A stretch of DNA of 8,995 bases from Kineosphaera sp032229625 (GTDB taxonomy: Bacteria > Actinomycetota > Actinomycetes > Actinomycetales > Dermatophilaceae), in the NCBI GenBank assembly GCA_032229625.1, contig JAVTVZ010000122.1, forward strand, positions 1 to 8,995, read 5' to 3'. This document shows positions 1-5,785 of this stretch, piece after piece. A program made the position numbers and the translations under genes. Position 1 is the stretch's first letter; every line of letters starts with the position of its first letter. A model generated the notes under the pieces. That model made no database searches. It was not told where the DNA came from and saw only the letters and a list, made by a program, of their open reading frames with translations.

Positions 1-92
1 CCAACGTGCTGACGACCCGCGGCCGGGCCTCCCTCGTGCTCACCAAAGGCTGCGACCACCAGGTGACCCGCGTCCGGCTGCGCAAGCTGTAG
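1..92 (+). CDS. C-terminal fragment of an unidentified protein
   Basis: An open frame enters from the left edge and ends at a TAG at 90-92, giving the last 29 residues, which finish VTRVRLRKL. The tail is basic (several Arg and Lys) and contains a single Cys and a KGCDH motif. Codon use is strongly GC3-biased, as expected for a real gene here. A strong hairpin lies 62 bases downstream. The piece is too short to place in a family and I do not recognise it. It converges with the wall hydrolase gene at 230-979, so the two probably share terminator sequences. Confidence 0.6.
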   Translation, partial: NVLTTRGRASLVLTKGCDHQVTRVRLRKL

Positions 93-153
93 TCGCCCCC
101 CGCGCGCCCGCGCTGCTGCCGCCGCCCGCGGCGCCGTGGGCGCCGACAGAGCA

Positions 154-187
154 CGCGCCCCGACCGGAGGATCCAGGTCGGGGCGCG
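154..187. terminator. Strong hairpin between convergent genes (bidirectional terminator candidate)
   Basis: A perfect 12-bp inverted repeat, CGCGCCCCGACC at 154-165 and GGTCGGGGCGCG at 176-187, encloses a 10-base loop (166-175). It sits between the + strand gene ending at 92 and the - strand gene ending at 230. There is no T-tract on either side, as is common for actinobacterial terminators. A smaller GGCGCC repeat pair at 130-144 lies just before it. Confidence 0.7.
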
Positions 188-202
188 GCGGTCTGCGGGG
201 CC

Positions 203-219
203 GGCGGCGGGTCGCCGCC
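203..219 (-). terminator. Short GC hairpin just after the wall hydrolase stop
   Basis: GGCGGCG (203-209) and CGCCGCC (213-219) form a 7-bp stem with a 3-base loop, 10 bases past the stop codon of the - strand gene. It probably works together with the larger 154-187 hairpin. No T-tract is present. Confidence 0.45.
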
Positions 220-229
220 AGGTGAGGTG

Positions 230-979
230 TCAGTACCAGTTGACGCGGCGCGAGTGCGCCCACGCCGCGCACGGCTCGCCGTAGCGGTCCTCGATGTAGT
301 CCAGGCCCCAACGGATCTGGGTGCGGGCGTCGGTGCGCCAGTTCTTGCCGTGCGAGGCCATCCGCTTGCCGGGCAACGCCTGAGGGATGCCGTAGGCGCT
401 GGAGGTCGGGTTGTCGGCCGTGACCTTCCAGTTGGACTCCTTGGTCCAGAGCCGGTCCAGGCACGCGAACTGCCTACTGCTCCAGCCCTTGTCGGCGACC
501 AGAGCGCGCGCCACGGAGCGCGGGCTCGCCGCGGCCGCAGCGGCCACCCGGGTCGTCGAGCGGGAGGCCTGCTGGGCGCCGCGCGCGGCGGACACCGACG
601 CCTTGGCCTTCGCCGCAGCCGACGCCGTGGCGCCGGTCGCCCGGCCCGTCTCGGCCAGGCGCGTCGCCACGGCCAGGGCGGGGATCTGCCCGACGGCCAG
701 CGCCGCGGCAGCCGTCGCCTGGGTGGTCGCCACCGACGATGGGCTCGGGGTCGAGCTCGAGGTCGGGCTGGAGGTCGGGCTCGAGGTCGGGCTCAAGGTC
801 GGTGCGGCTCCGCTCGTCGATGCTGCGACCGCGGTGGCGCCCGCGCTGGGAGCGCCGGTGACGAGGAGGCCCGCGACGAGGGCGGCCGTGCCCGCGTGGG
901 TCACACCCCGTCGCCAACCCGGACGGTGCGTCCGCTCCGCTGGTGCCTGGTGGGACGCCCGTGTCGGGTAACGCAGCAT
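230..979 (-). CDS. Secreted transglycosylase-like wall hydrolase (aggregation-promoting-factor type)
   Basis: The 249-residue product has three parts. Residues 1-50 hold Arg-rich residues, a hydrophobic stretch (about 30-45) and small residues suited to signal peptidase. Residues 55-150 form a low-complexity Thr/Ser/Pro then Ala-rich linker. Residues 166-249 form a lysozyme-like domain. In that domain WTKESNW (E181 is the likely catalytic acid), SAYGIPQALPGKRM, NWRTD and QIRWGLDYI match the pattern of transglycosylase-like domains in actinobacterial and lactobacillar aggregation-promoting-factor proteins. The expected role is cleavage of peptidoglycan glycan strands outside the cell during growth or separation. 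The ATG at 979 is chosen because an AGAGG sits 8 bases upstream; longer in-frame versions would run through the AT-rich regulatory region. Two Cys (C173, C237) could form a disulfide. The fold call is good; the exact cut site is unknown. Confidence 0.82.
   Translation of the reverse strand: MLRYPTRASHQAPAERTHRPGWRRGVTHAGTAALVAGLLVTGAPSAGATAVAASTSGAAPTLSPTSSPTSSPTSSSTPSPSSVATTQATAAAALAVGQIPALAVATRLAETGRATGATASAAAKAKASVSAARGAQQASRSTTRVAAAAAASPRSVARALVADKGWSSRQFACLDRLWTKESNWKVTADNPTSSAYGIPQALPGKRMASHGKNWRTDARTQIRWGLDYIEDRYGEPCAAWAHSRRVNWY
759..802 (-). repeat. 12-bp tandem repeats encoding a TSSP linker
   Basis: Units close to GAGGTCGGGCTC (+ strand) repeat about 3.7 times, with single-base changes at unit ends. 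On the coding strand they encode the repeating Thr-Ser-Ser-Pro linker at residues 61-76 of the wall hydrolase. A 12-bp unit keeps the frame, so slippage would change linker length without breaking the gene. Confidence 0.8.
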
Positions 980-1041
980 AGGTGCAGCCTCTCGTCGTGC
1001 TATATCAAACCGTGATCCGCGCTTTACCTTGCCATTAACCC

Positions 1042-1072
1042 GGACGATCGTCCAAATGACAATCATGTCATT
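1042..1072. promoter_or_regulatory. Two adjacent perfect palindromes upstream of the wall hydrolase
   Basis: GGACGATCGTCC (1042-1053) is a perfect 12-bp palindrome. One base later, AATGACA (1055-1061) and TGTCATT (1066-1072) form a perfect 7-bp inverted repeat around a 4-base centre. The pair lies 63-93 bases upstream of the ATG at 979, in the most AT-rich part of the window. CGTCC at 1073-1077 could also pair with GGACG at 1042-1046, so two RNA folds are possible. This looks like an operator, a leader structure, or both; no regulator can be named. Confidence 0.5.
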
Positions 1073-1085
1073 CGTCCACGACGTG

Positions 1086-1113
1086 AATAAACTTGCGCAA
1101 CAAGGGCGCTCAA
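1086..1113 (-). promoter_or_regulatory. Weak promoter candidate for the wall hydrolase
   Basis: On the - strand, TTGAGC (complement of 1108-1113) and TTTATT (complement of 1086-1091) are spaced by 16 bases; each matches its consensus at 4 of 6 positions. Transcripts would begin near 1079 and carry the palindromes at 1042-1072 in a leader of about 100 bases. A rival -10-like TATAGC lies near 990-995, just upstream of the ribosome binding site, without a clear -35. The sequence alone does not decide between them. Confidence 0.25.
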
Positions 1114-1288
1114 GGTGTCCTTTTGTGACGCACGCCTCATTGACAGTGCGCACCTGCCCGGAATGCCTGAAAGTGGGCCCGCACGTGGGTGCGTCCCGAC
1201 GCGCGGCGGACCGCCCACCACGCGCGCCGTCCCGCGGCCGCGGTGGCATCCGTCGCTGCGGCGCGCACGACGCCGCGGTGCCGCGGCA

Positions 1289-1339
1289 CAGCGGCACGCA
1301 CGGCTCAGCGGTGCGCACGACTCAGCGGGGCTCACGATC
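1289..1339. repeat. Three degenerate 17-bp tandem units
   Basis: Units at 1289-1305, 1306-1322 and 1323-1339 all begin CAGCGG and share a CACG core. They differ at several positions: units 1 and 2 are close, unit 3 is more diverged. They lie between the phoH2 hairpin and the wall hydrolase upstream region. No function is evident. Confidence 0.55.
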
Positions 1340-1367
1340 CCGCGGCGCCGCTCAGCGCGCGCCGCGG
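1340..1367 (-). terminator. Terminator-like hairpin after phoH2
   Basis: CCGCGGCGC (1340-1348) and GCGCCGCGG (1359-1367) form a perfect 9-bp stem with a 10-base loop, starting 9 bases beyond the phoH2 TAA (1377-1379). No T-tract follows, so it could be a T-less terminator or a 3' end stabiliser. Confidence 0.55.
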
Positions 1368-1376
1368 CGGGGCACC

Positions 1377-2801
1377 TTACGGCTCGACGCCCTCGAGCAG
1401 CTCGGTGACCAGGGCGGCGATGGGGCTGCGCTCGCTGCGGGTGAGGGTGACGTGGGCGAAGAGCGGGCGGCCCTTGAGCGCCTCGATGACGGCGGCGACG
1501 CCGTCGTGCCGCCCGACGCGCAGGTTGTCGCGCTGGGCGACGTCGTGGGTGAGGACGACGCGGGAGTTCTGCCCGATGCGCGAGAGCACGGTGAGCAGCA
1601 CGTTGCGCTCGAGCGACTGCGCCTCGTCGACGATGACGAAGGCGTCGTGCAGCGAGCGACCGCGGATGTGCGTCAGCGGCAGCACCTCGAGCAGCCCCCG
1701 GTCGAGGACCTCCTCGACGACCTCGGGTGAGACGACGGCCGACAGGGTGTCGAAGACGGCCTGCGCCCACGGCCCCATCTTCTCGGCCTCGGTGCCGGGC
1801 AGGTAGCCGAGTTCCTGGCCGCCGACGGCATACAGGGGGCGGAAGATGATGACCTTGCGGTGCTGGCGGCGCTCCATCGTCGCCTCGAGCCCGGCGCACA
1901 TCGCGAGGGCGGACTTGCCGGTGCCGGCGCGCCCACCGAGGCTGACGATGCCGACGTCGGGATCGAGCAGTAGGTCCAGTGCGATGCGCTGCTCGGCGCT
2001 GCGCCCGTGCAGGCCGAACGCGTCGCGGTCGCCGCGCACGTGCCGGATCGCGCCGTCCGCGCCGACCCGGCCCAGCCCGCTGCCGCGCGGGGAGTGCAGC
2101 ACGAGCCCGGTGTGCACCGGCAGCGCACCCGCAGCGGCGTGCTCGACGCGGCCGTGCTCGTAGAGCGCCGACATCTCGGCCTCGCTGATGTCGAGCGTCG
2201 CGATGCCCGTCCAGCCGGTGTCGACGGCGAGCTCGGCGCGGTATTCCTGGGCGTCCAGGCCGATGGCCGACGCCTTGATGCGCATCGGCAGGTCCTTGCT
2301 GACGACGGTGACGTCGTGGCCCTCGGCGCCGAGATTCGCGGCGACGGCCAGAATGCGGGAGTCGTTGTCCCCCAGCCGGAATCCCGGGGGCAGCCCGGCG
2401 GCGTCACCGTGGTTGAGCTCGACGTGGAGGCTGCCGCGCCCCTCCCCCAGCGGCACGGGCAGGTCGAGCCGGCCGGTCGTGACGCGCAGATCGTCGAGCA
2501 GCCGCAGCGCCTCGCGCGCGAAGTAGCCCAGCTCCGGGTGATGCCGCTTGCCCTCCAGCTCGGTGATGACCACGACGGGCAGGACGACGTCGTGCTCGGC
2601 GAACCGCAGCAGCGCCCGCGGGTCCGAGAGCAGCACGGAGGTGTCGATGACGTAGGTCTTGCGGGCCGTCTCCGGCGCGGTCGACCCGGCCGGCTCGTGG
2701 GCCGGGCGGCGCGCCGGGCGCGGGGAGCCCGCACCTGCGGCGTCGTGGTCCGTCCCCGGATCGGTCGCCCCGGAGGTGTGCGCCGCGTGCTGAGTGTGCA
2801 T
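1377..2801 (-). CDS. phoH2: PhoH2-type protein: PIN ribonuclease domain fused to PhoH ATPase
   Basis: The 474-residue product has a disordered N-terminus (1-45) followed by a PIN domain (about 47-185). Its acidic motifs are visible: VIDTSVL (D53), VVVITELEGK (E81/E83) and GDNDSRIL (144-151). A PhoH-type P-loop ATPase fills the C-terminal half, with Walker A GRAGTGKS (290-297), an HIRGRS motif (378-383) and Walker B VIVDEAQ (D392, E393). Family knowledge: mycobacterial PhoH2 has sequence-dependent RNase and RNA helicase activity, suggesting a cytoplasmic role in RNA turnover. The ATG at 2801 is set by AGGAG five bases upstream. The gene is 231 bases downstream of the mannosyltransferase gene on the same strand and has its own 3' hairpin, so co-transcription is possible but not shown. 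All key residues appear intact. Confidence 0.93.
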   Translation of the reverse strand: MHTQHAAHTSGATDPGTDHDAAGAGSPRPARRPAHEPAGSTAPETARKTYVIDTSVLLSDPRALLRFAEHDVVLPVVVITELEGKRHHPELGYFAREALRLLDDLRVTTGRLDLPVPLGEGRGSLHVELNHGDAAGLPPGFRLGDNDSRILAVAANLGAEGHDVTVVSKDLPMRIKASAIGLDAQEYRAELAVDTGWTGIATLDISEAEMSALYEHGRVEHAAAGALPVHTGLVLHSPRGSGLGRVGADGAIRHVRGDRDAFGLHGRSAEQRIALDLLLDPDVGIVSLGGRAGTGKSALAMCAGLEATMERRQHRKVIIFRPLYAVGGQELGYLPGTEAEKMGPWAQAVFDTLSAVVSPEVVEEVLDRGLLEVLPLTHIRGRSLHDAFVIVDEAQSLERNVLLTVLSRIGQNSRVVLTHDVAQRDNLRVGRHDGVAAVIEALKGRPLFAHVTLTRSERSPIAALVTELLEGVEP

Positions 2802-2806
2802 GTCCG

Positions 2807-2811
2807 CTCCT
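2807..2811 (-). promoter_or_regulatory. Ribosome binding site of phoH2
   Basis: AGGAG on the - strand, five bases before the ATG at 2801. It selects this start over upstream in-frame codons that would add about 37 low-complexity residues. Confidence 0.8.
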
Positions 2812-3000
2812 GCGCGCCCCGGCCTGGCCCACACCGATCGGCGCGCTGGGGCGTGGGTGTGGCTGCCGGTCGGATGCTGACGCCTCGACGGTACGACGCC
2901 CCGGGCGGCCACGCGAGGCCGCGCGGCAGGCTCATCCCGGCGGTCACCGACCGTTCATCCCCCGGTCGGGTCGCCGATGCCGGGGCTCGGACCGGCTCGA

Positions 3001-3048
3001 ACGGGCTCAGCCGGTGGCGCGCTCGGACGGGCTCAGCCGGTGGCGCGC
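3001..3048. repeat. 26-bp tandem duplication spanning the mannosyltransferase stop codon
   Basis: A 22-base stretch beginning ACGGGCTCAGCCGG occurs identically at 3001-3022 and 3027-3048, a period of 26 bases. The right copy holds the last codons (Arg-Ala-Thr-Gly) and TGA stop of the mannosyltransferase. The left copy repeats them past the stop in a different frame, giving a second TGA at 3007-3009. This looks like a recent local slip duplication. Confidence 0.9.
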
Positions 3049-4652
3049 ACGGGCTCGCGGCCCGCGGCGAGCGGCTCCGGCCCGAGCGGCGCGTCGACGA
3101 GGTCGGTGCGCGAGCGCCACAGCCGCCACAGGGCGTAGCCGATGATGACGACCCCGACGACGGCGGCGCCGTTGGCCATCGCGACGTCGAAGGCGCTGTA
3201 GCCCACGAGGGCGATCGTCAGCCAGACGGCGGCCTGGATGTATCGCCGGTCGGCGCTCGTCGCGCCGAGCAGCGCGAGGACGGGCAGCACATACCAGGGC
3301 TGCACGACGGGGCCGCACACGACGAAGACGGCGAACGCGGCGGTGCTCGCTCCGACGGGATGCGTGGGCCCGACGCGCAACGCCAGCCAGGCGACGGCGA
3401 CCAGGGCGAGCAGGCCGCCGAGCGTCTGCAGGACCGACACCGCGGCGCCCGCCGCGCCGGTCGCGCCGACGGCACCGAGCAGCAGCTGCGCGATCGACCC
3501 GAGCAGCGTCGCCGGCGCGAGCAGGGAGCGCATCTGCATCGGCACCGACAGGTTGTGCAGCCAGCCCCAGCCGAGGCCGCTGATCGCGGTGAGGACGGTG
3601 AAGCCGGCGAGAGCGACGAGGCCGACCTTGATCGCCTCGCGCACATACTGCCCGTAGGTGTGTCCGGCGCCCCAGGCCTGCCGGGTCGCCAGGGCCGCCG
3701 CCGCGATGAGCGCAAAGATCGCCGTCTGCTTGAAGCCGGCCGCCGCCGCGACGGTGAGCGTGGCCGCGACGATCCGGCCGTCCGCGGCGAGCCACAGGCC
3801 GACGACTACGAGCGCGATCATCACGGCGTCGTTGTGGGCGCCGCCGACCAGGTGCAGCAGCACGAGCGGGTTGAGCACGCCGAGCCAGCGGGCGCCCTGC
3901 TCGCTGCGCCCCAGCCGGGCGGCCAGGCGTTGCAGCACGAGCGCGAGCACGCCGACGCAGAGCACGGCGGGCAGGCGCATGGCGACGGCCGCGACATACG
4001 CGTTGCCGAAGGTGAGGTCGACGACGGTGTGCTGCATCTGCAGCGCCAGCGGCCCGTAGGGGGCGGGCGTGTAGAGCCACACCGGGTCGACGTTGTCGGC
4101 GAAGTCGCCCGGCACGGAGATCGGCCCGGTCGTGTAGGGGTCCATGCCGCGGTCGACGATGAGCCCCTGCGCGGCGTAGCTGTAGGCGTCGCGGCTGAAG
4201 AGCGGCGGCGCGAGCAGCAGCGGCAGGCTCCACAGGAACCACGTCGAGGTCGGCGCCGTCGGCCGGTCCGGCGTGGGCCGCAGCCGCAGCCAGGCGTGCA
4301 GCAGCAGCGCGACGCCACCGAGGATGAGCCCGGTGCTCAGGACGCGGCTGGCGCCGTCCTCGAGCCAGGTCAGGCCGAAGCGGTCGAGGATCCACAGGTC
4401 GGGCGGCAGGAACGCCGGCGTCATCGCGGCGACGGCGAGCAGCACCATGCCCCACAGGCCGTGCCGCACGTAGGTGAAGGACCACGCCAGGCGCAGGTCG
4501 GCGATCGCCAGGGTCAGCCATGTGGCCGCCTGCGGCCACCAGCCGCGGGGACCGTCCGCGCGCCACGGGGCGCTCGAGGAAGAGGCACTCGAGGACGGGG
4601 CGGTCGAACGCATGGTGCCGGTCGGGCGCGCGCTCATGTGCTGGTTCGTCAC
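3033..4652 (-). CDS. mptB: Polyprenol-phosphomannose-dependent alpha-1,6-mannosyltransferase, MptA/MptB type (GT-C fold)
   Basis: The 539-residue protein has about a dozen hydrophobic segments, the shape of a GT-C membrane glycosyltransferase. Signature stretches are PLFSRDAYSYAAQG (about 150-163, with the probable catalytic Asp D155), GMDPYTTGP (169-177), TPAPYGPL (195-202), GGAHNDAVM (270-278) and VQPWYVLP (450-457), as in MptA/MptB. Those enzymes take mannose from polyprenol-P-mannose on the outer membrane face to extend the alpha-1,6-mannan core of lipomannan-like glycolipids. The GTG at 4652 has GAGGAG 12 bases upstream; ATGs at 4637 and 4613 are alternatives without a clear ribosome binding site. 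It lies 229 bases downstream of uppS, another polyprenyl-pathway gene. The stop codon is within a tandem duplication. MptA versus MptB, or another polyprenol-sugar donor, cannot be settled by eye. Confidence 0.8.
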   Translation of the reverse strand: MTNQHMSARPTGTMRSTAPSSSASSSSAPWRADGPRGWWPQAATWLTLAIADLRLAWSFTYVRHGLWGMVLLAVAAMTPAFLPPDLWILDRFGLTWLEDGASRVLSTGLILGGVALLLHAWLRLRPTPDRPTAPTSTWFLWSLPLLLAPPLFSRDAYSYAAQGLIVDRGMDPYTTGPISVPGDFADNVDPVWLYTPAPYGPLALQMQHTVVDLTFGNAYVAAVAMRLPAVLCVGVLALVLQRLAARLGRSEQGARWLGVLNPLVLLHLVGGAHNDAVMIALVVVGLWLAADGRIVAATLTVAAAAGFKQTAIFALIAAAALATRQAWGAGHTYGQYVREAIKVGLVALAGFTVLTAISGLGWGWLHNLSVPMQMRSLLAPATLLGSIAQLLLGAVGATGAAGAAVSVLQTLGGLLALVAVAWLALRVGPTHPVGASTAAFAVFVVCGPVVQPWYVLPVLALLGATSADRRYIQAAVWLTIALVGYSAFDVAMANGAAVVGVVIIGYALWRLWRSRTDLVDAPLGPEPLAAGREPVRATG

Positions 4653-4670
4653 GTGGTCGACCTGCTCCTC

Positions 4671-4700
4671 ATCCTCGGCGATCCTCGGCGATCCTCGGCG
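4671..4700. repeat. Perfect 10-bp tandem repeat, three copies, in the mannosyltransferase leader
   Basis: ATCCTCGGCG is repeated exactly three times head to tail. It lies directly beside the GAGGAG (complement of 4665-4670) that serves as the probable ribosome binding site of the - strand mannosyltransferase gene. Its - strand version, CGCCGAGGAT, itself contains GAGG. Confidence 0.9.
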
Positions 4701-4745
4701 CTGCGCCCCCTGCGCACGCCCGACGCTCTCGGCGGAGCGCAACCA

Positions 4746-4765
4746 CCCGCAGACAGACGTGCGGG
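4746..4765 (-). other. Small hairpin in the mannosyltransferase upstream region
   Basis: CCCGCA (4746-4751) and TGCGGG (4760-4765) form a perfect 6-bp stem with an 8-base loop, about 95 bases before the GTG start. It could fold in a leader RNA. It is short enough to be chance in such GC-rich DNA. Confidence 0.3.
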
Positions 4766-4860
4766 ACTCGATCTGATCACAGTCTCCCGTATCCCCACGC
4801 CGACGTCTACTCGACGCGTGCGCAAACCCACACAATCGGACATCCCCCGGCGCCGCGAAT

Positions 4861-4882
4861 GTCCGACCGGCGCCGGTCGGAC
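4861..4882 (-). terminator. 22-bp perfect palindrome at the uppS stop codon
   Basis: GTCCGACCGGC (4861-4871) is followed at once by its exact reverse complement (4872-4882), and base 4882 is also the last base of the uppS TAG. In RNA this gives a stem of about 9 bp with a 4-base loop right after the stop. There is no T-tract. GGACAT at 4838-4843 can pair with ATGTCC at 4859-4864, an alternative to the main hairpin. It may terminate or attenuate transcription into the mannosyltransferase gene, or bind a dimeric regulator. Confidence 0.55.
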
Positions 4883-5646
4883 TACGAGCCGAACCGACGC
4901 TCCCGGTCCGCATACGCGCGCAGCGCACGCAGGAAGTCGACCCGGCGGAAGTCGGGCCAGTAGGCCTCGCAGAAGTAGAACTCGCTGTGCGTCGACTGCC
5001 ACAGCAGGAAGCCGCCGACGCGCTGCTCCCCCGACGTGCGGATGACGAGGTCGGGATCGGGCTGGCCGCGGGTATACAGGTGAGCCGCGATGCCCTCGGT
5101 CGTCACCGACGCGGCGACCTCCTCGAGCGTGCGCCCGGCCGCGGCCGCCTCGAGCAGCATCCCGCGCACGGCATCGGCGATCTCCTGGCGCCCGCCATAG
5201 CCCACCGCCACGTTGACGACGAGGCCGGGCGGCAGATCGCGGGTCGTGGCCGCGGCCGCGGTGAGCCGCTGAGCCGTGCGCCGCGGCAGGAGGTCGACGG
5301 CGCCGACGATGTTGAGGCGCCAGCGGCGGCGCAGCGCGAGCTGGTCGACGACGTCCTCGATGATCGTCAGCAGCGGCGCGAGCTCCTCGGCGCTGCGGTT
5401 GAGGTTGTCCGTCGAGAGCAGCCACAGGGTCGCGACCTCGATGCCGAGCTCGTCGCACCACGTCAGGAAGGGCTCGATGTTGTCCGCGCCCGCGCGGTGC
5501 CCCTCGGCGGTCCCCGCCCCTTTGGCCTTGGCCCACCGGCGATTGCCGTCGAGCATGACCCCCACGTGCCGGGGCAGCCGACCGGCCGGCAGGTCGCCGA
5601 CGAGGCGTCGCTCATAGGCGCTGTACAGCAGATGGGACAGGTCCAC
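4882..5646 (-). CDS. uppS: Cis-prenyltransferase of the UppS family (actinobacterial short-chain Z-isoprenyl diphosphate synthase type)
   Basis: The 254-residue protein covers the whole family length. Visible motifs are HVGVMLDGNRRWAKAKG (27-43, catalytic D33), EGHRAGADNI (48-57), LWLLSTDNLNR (74-84), VNVAVGYGGRQEI (144-156), DPDLVIRTSGEQR (197-209) and FLLWQSTHSEFYF (213-225). It condenses IPP onto an allylic diphosphate to give Z-polyprenyl diphosphates for lipid carriers. The YERRL start and GYGGR and TSGEQR wording resemble the M. tuberculosis Rv1086 Z-farnesyl diphosphate synthase type, so the product may be short; this is from memory. A GTG start at 5646 is fixed by GGAGGG five bases upstream. 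An odd feature is Gly at residue 211, where E. coli UppS has Ser202, a diphosphate-contacting residue. It is divergent from trhA. Confidence 0.92.
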   Translation of the reverse strand: MDLSHLLYSAYERRLVGDLPAGRLPRHVGVMLDGNRRWAKAKGAGTAEGHRAGADNIEPFLTWCDELGIEVATLWLLSTDNLNRSAEELAPLLTIIEDVVDQLALRRRWRLNIVGAVDLLPRRTAQRLTAAAATTRDLPPGLVVNVAVGYGGRQEIADAVRGMLLEAAAAGRTLEEVAASVTTEGIAAHLYTRGQPDPDLVIRTSGEQRVGGFLLWQSTHSEFYFCEAYWPDFRRVDFLRALRAYADRERRFGS

Positions 5647-5651
5647 GTCTT

Positions 5652-5657
5652 CCCTCC
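5652..5657 (-). promoter_or_regulatory. Ribosome binding site of uppS
   Basis: GGAGGG on the - strand, five bases before the GTG at 5646, which fixes that non-ATG start. Confidence 0.8.
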
Positions 5658-5671
5658 GACAACGCCGCGGT

Positions 5672-5696
5672 GGTCACCCTCACGCTACCTGTGACC
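5672..5696 (-). promoter_or_regulatory. Candidate uppS promoter within an inverted repeat
   Basis: On the - strand, TAGCGT (complement of 5682-5687) fits the actinobacterial TANNNT -10 and lies 36 bases before the GTG start. The -35 is weak. The -10 is flanked by GGTCAC (5672-5677) and GTGACC (5691-5696), a perfect 6-bp inverted repeat with a 13-base centre, so a dimeric repressor could cover it. This is inference from position and symmetry. Confidence 0.4.
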
Positions 5697-5785
5697 GGGC
5701 ACGATGGGCAGTGACGCGACCCTCCCGACGCGCCGAGAACACCCCGAGAGGACGCCGGGAACGCCCCGCTGCGCAACCTTCGCTT

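Larger units (their letters stand above)
1073..1376. other. Noncoding stretch between phoH2 and the wall hydrolase
   Basis: No credible gene is seen here. Open frames that cross it are Arg/Ala-rich by-products of high GC, lack ribosome binding sites and resemble no family. From right to left it holds the phoH2 3' end hairpin (1340-1367), degenerate 17-bp repeats (1289-1339), a GC-rich stretch without recognisable content, and the AT-rich upstream region of the wall hydrolase (about 1080-1140). A + strand TTGACA at 1140-1145 has no good -10 partner. Confidence 0.6.

Noticed and set aside
980..1140. Possible ydaO-type c-di-AMP riboswitch upstream of the wall hydrolase
   Set aside because: Actinobacterial wall hydrolase genes often carry one, but the conserved core segments (such as the GGGGTGAATC-like stretch) are absent and the region is too short for the usual fold.
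1140..1168. A + strand promoter with consensus TTGACA at 1140-1145
   Set aside because: At the right spacing the -10 would be ATGCCT, a poor match, and the only product would be antisense to phoH2.
2802..2950. An antitoxin-like small gene (phoAT type) just before phoH2
   Set aside because: A four-codon frame near 2951 and a longer overlapping - strand frame starting near 2947 exist. The longer frame runs far into phoH2 with Arg/Ser-rich content typical of a GC-rich shadow, and neither has a convincing short-gene layout.
2991..3015. Terminator hairpin for the mannosyltransferase (ACCGGCT / AGCCGGT)
   Set aside because: The stem is only 7 bp with an 11-base loop and no T-tract, and it is partly created by the tandem duplication, so it is not listed as a supported terminator.
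2007..5045. A 1012-codon + strand open frame opposite phoH2, the mannosyltransferase and uppS
   Set aside because: It lies antisense to three well-supported genes, is rich in Arg, Gly and Asp without any domain, and arises from the third-position GC bias of the real genes.
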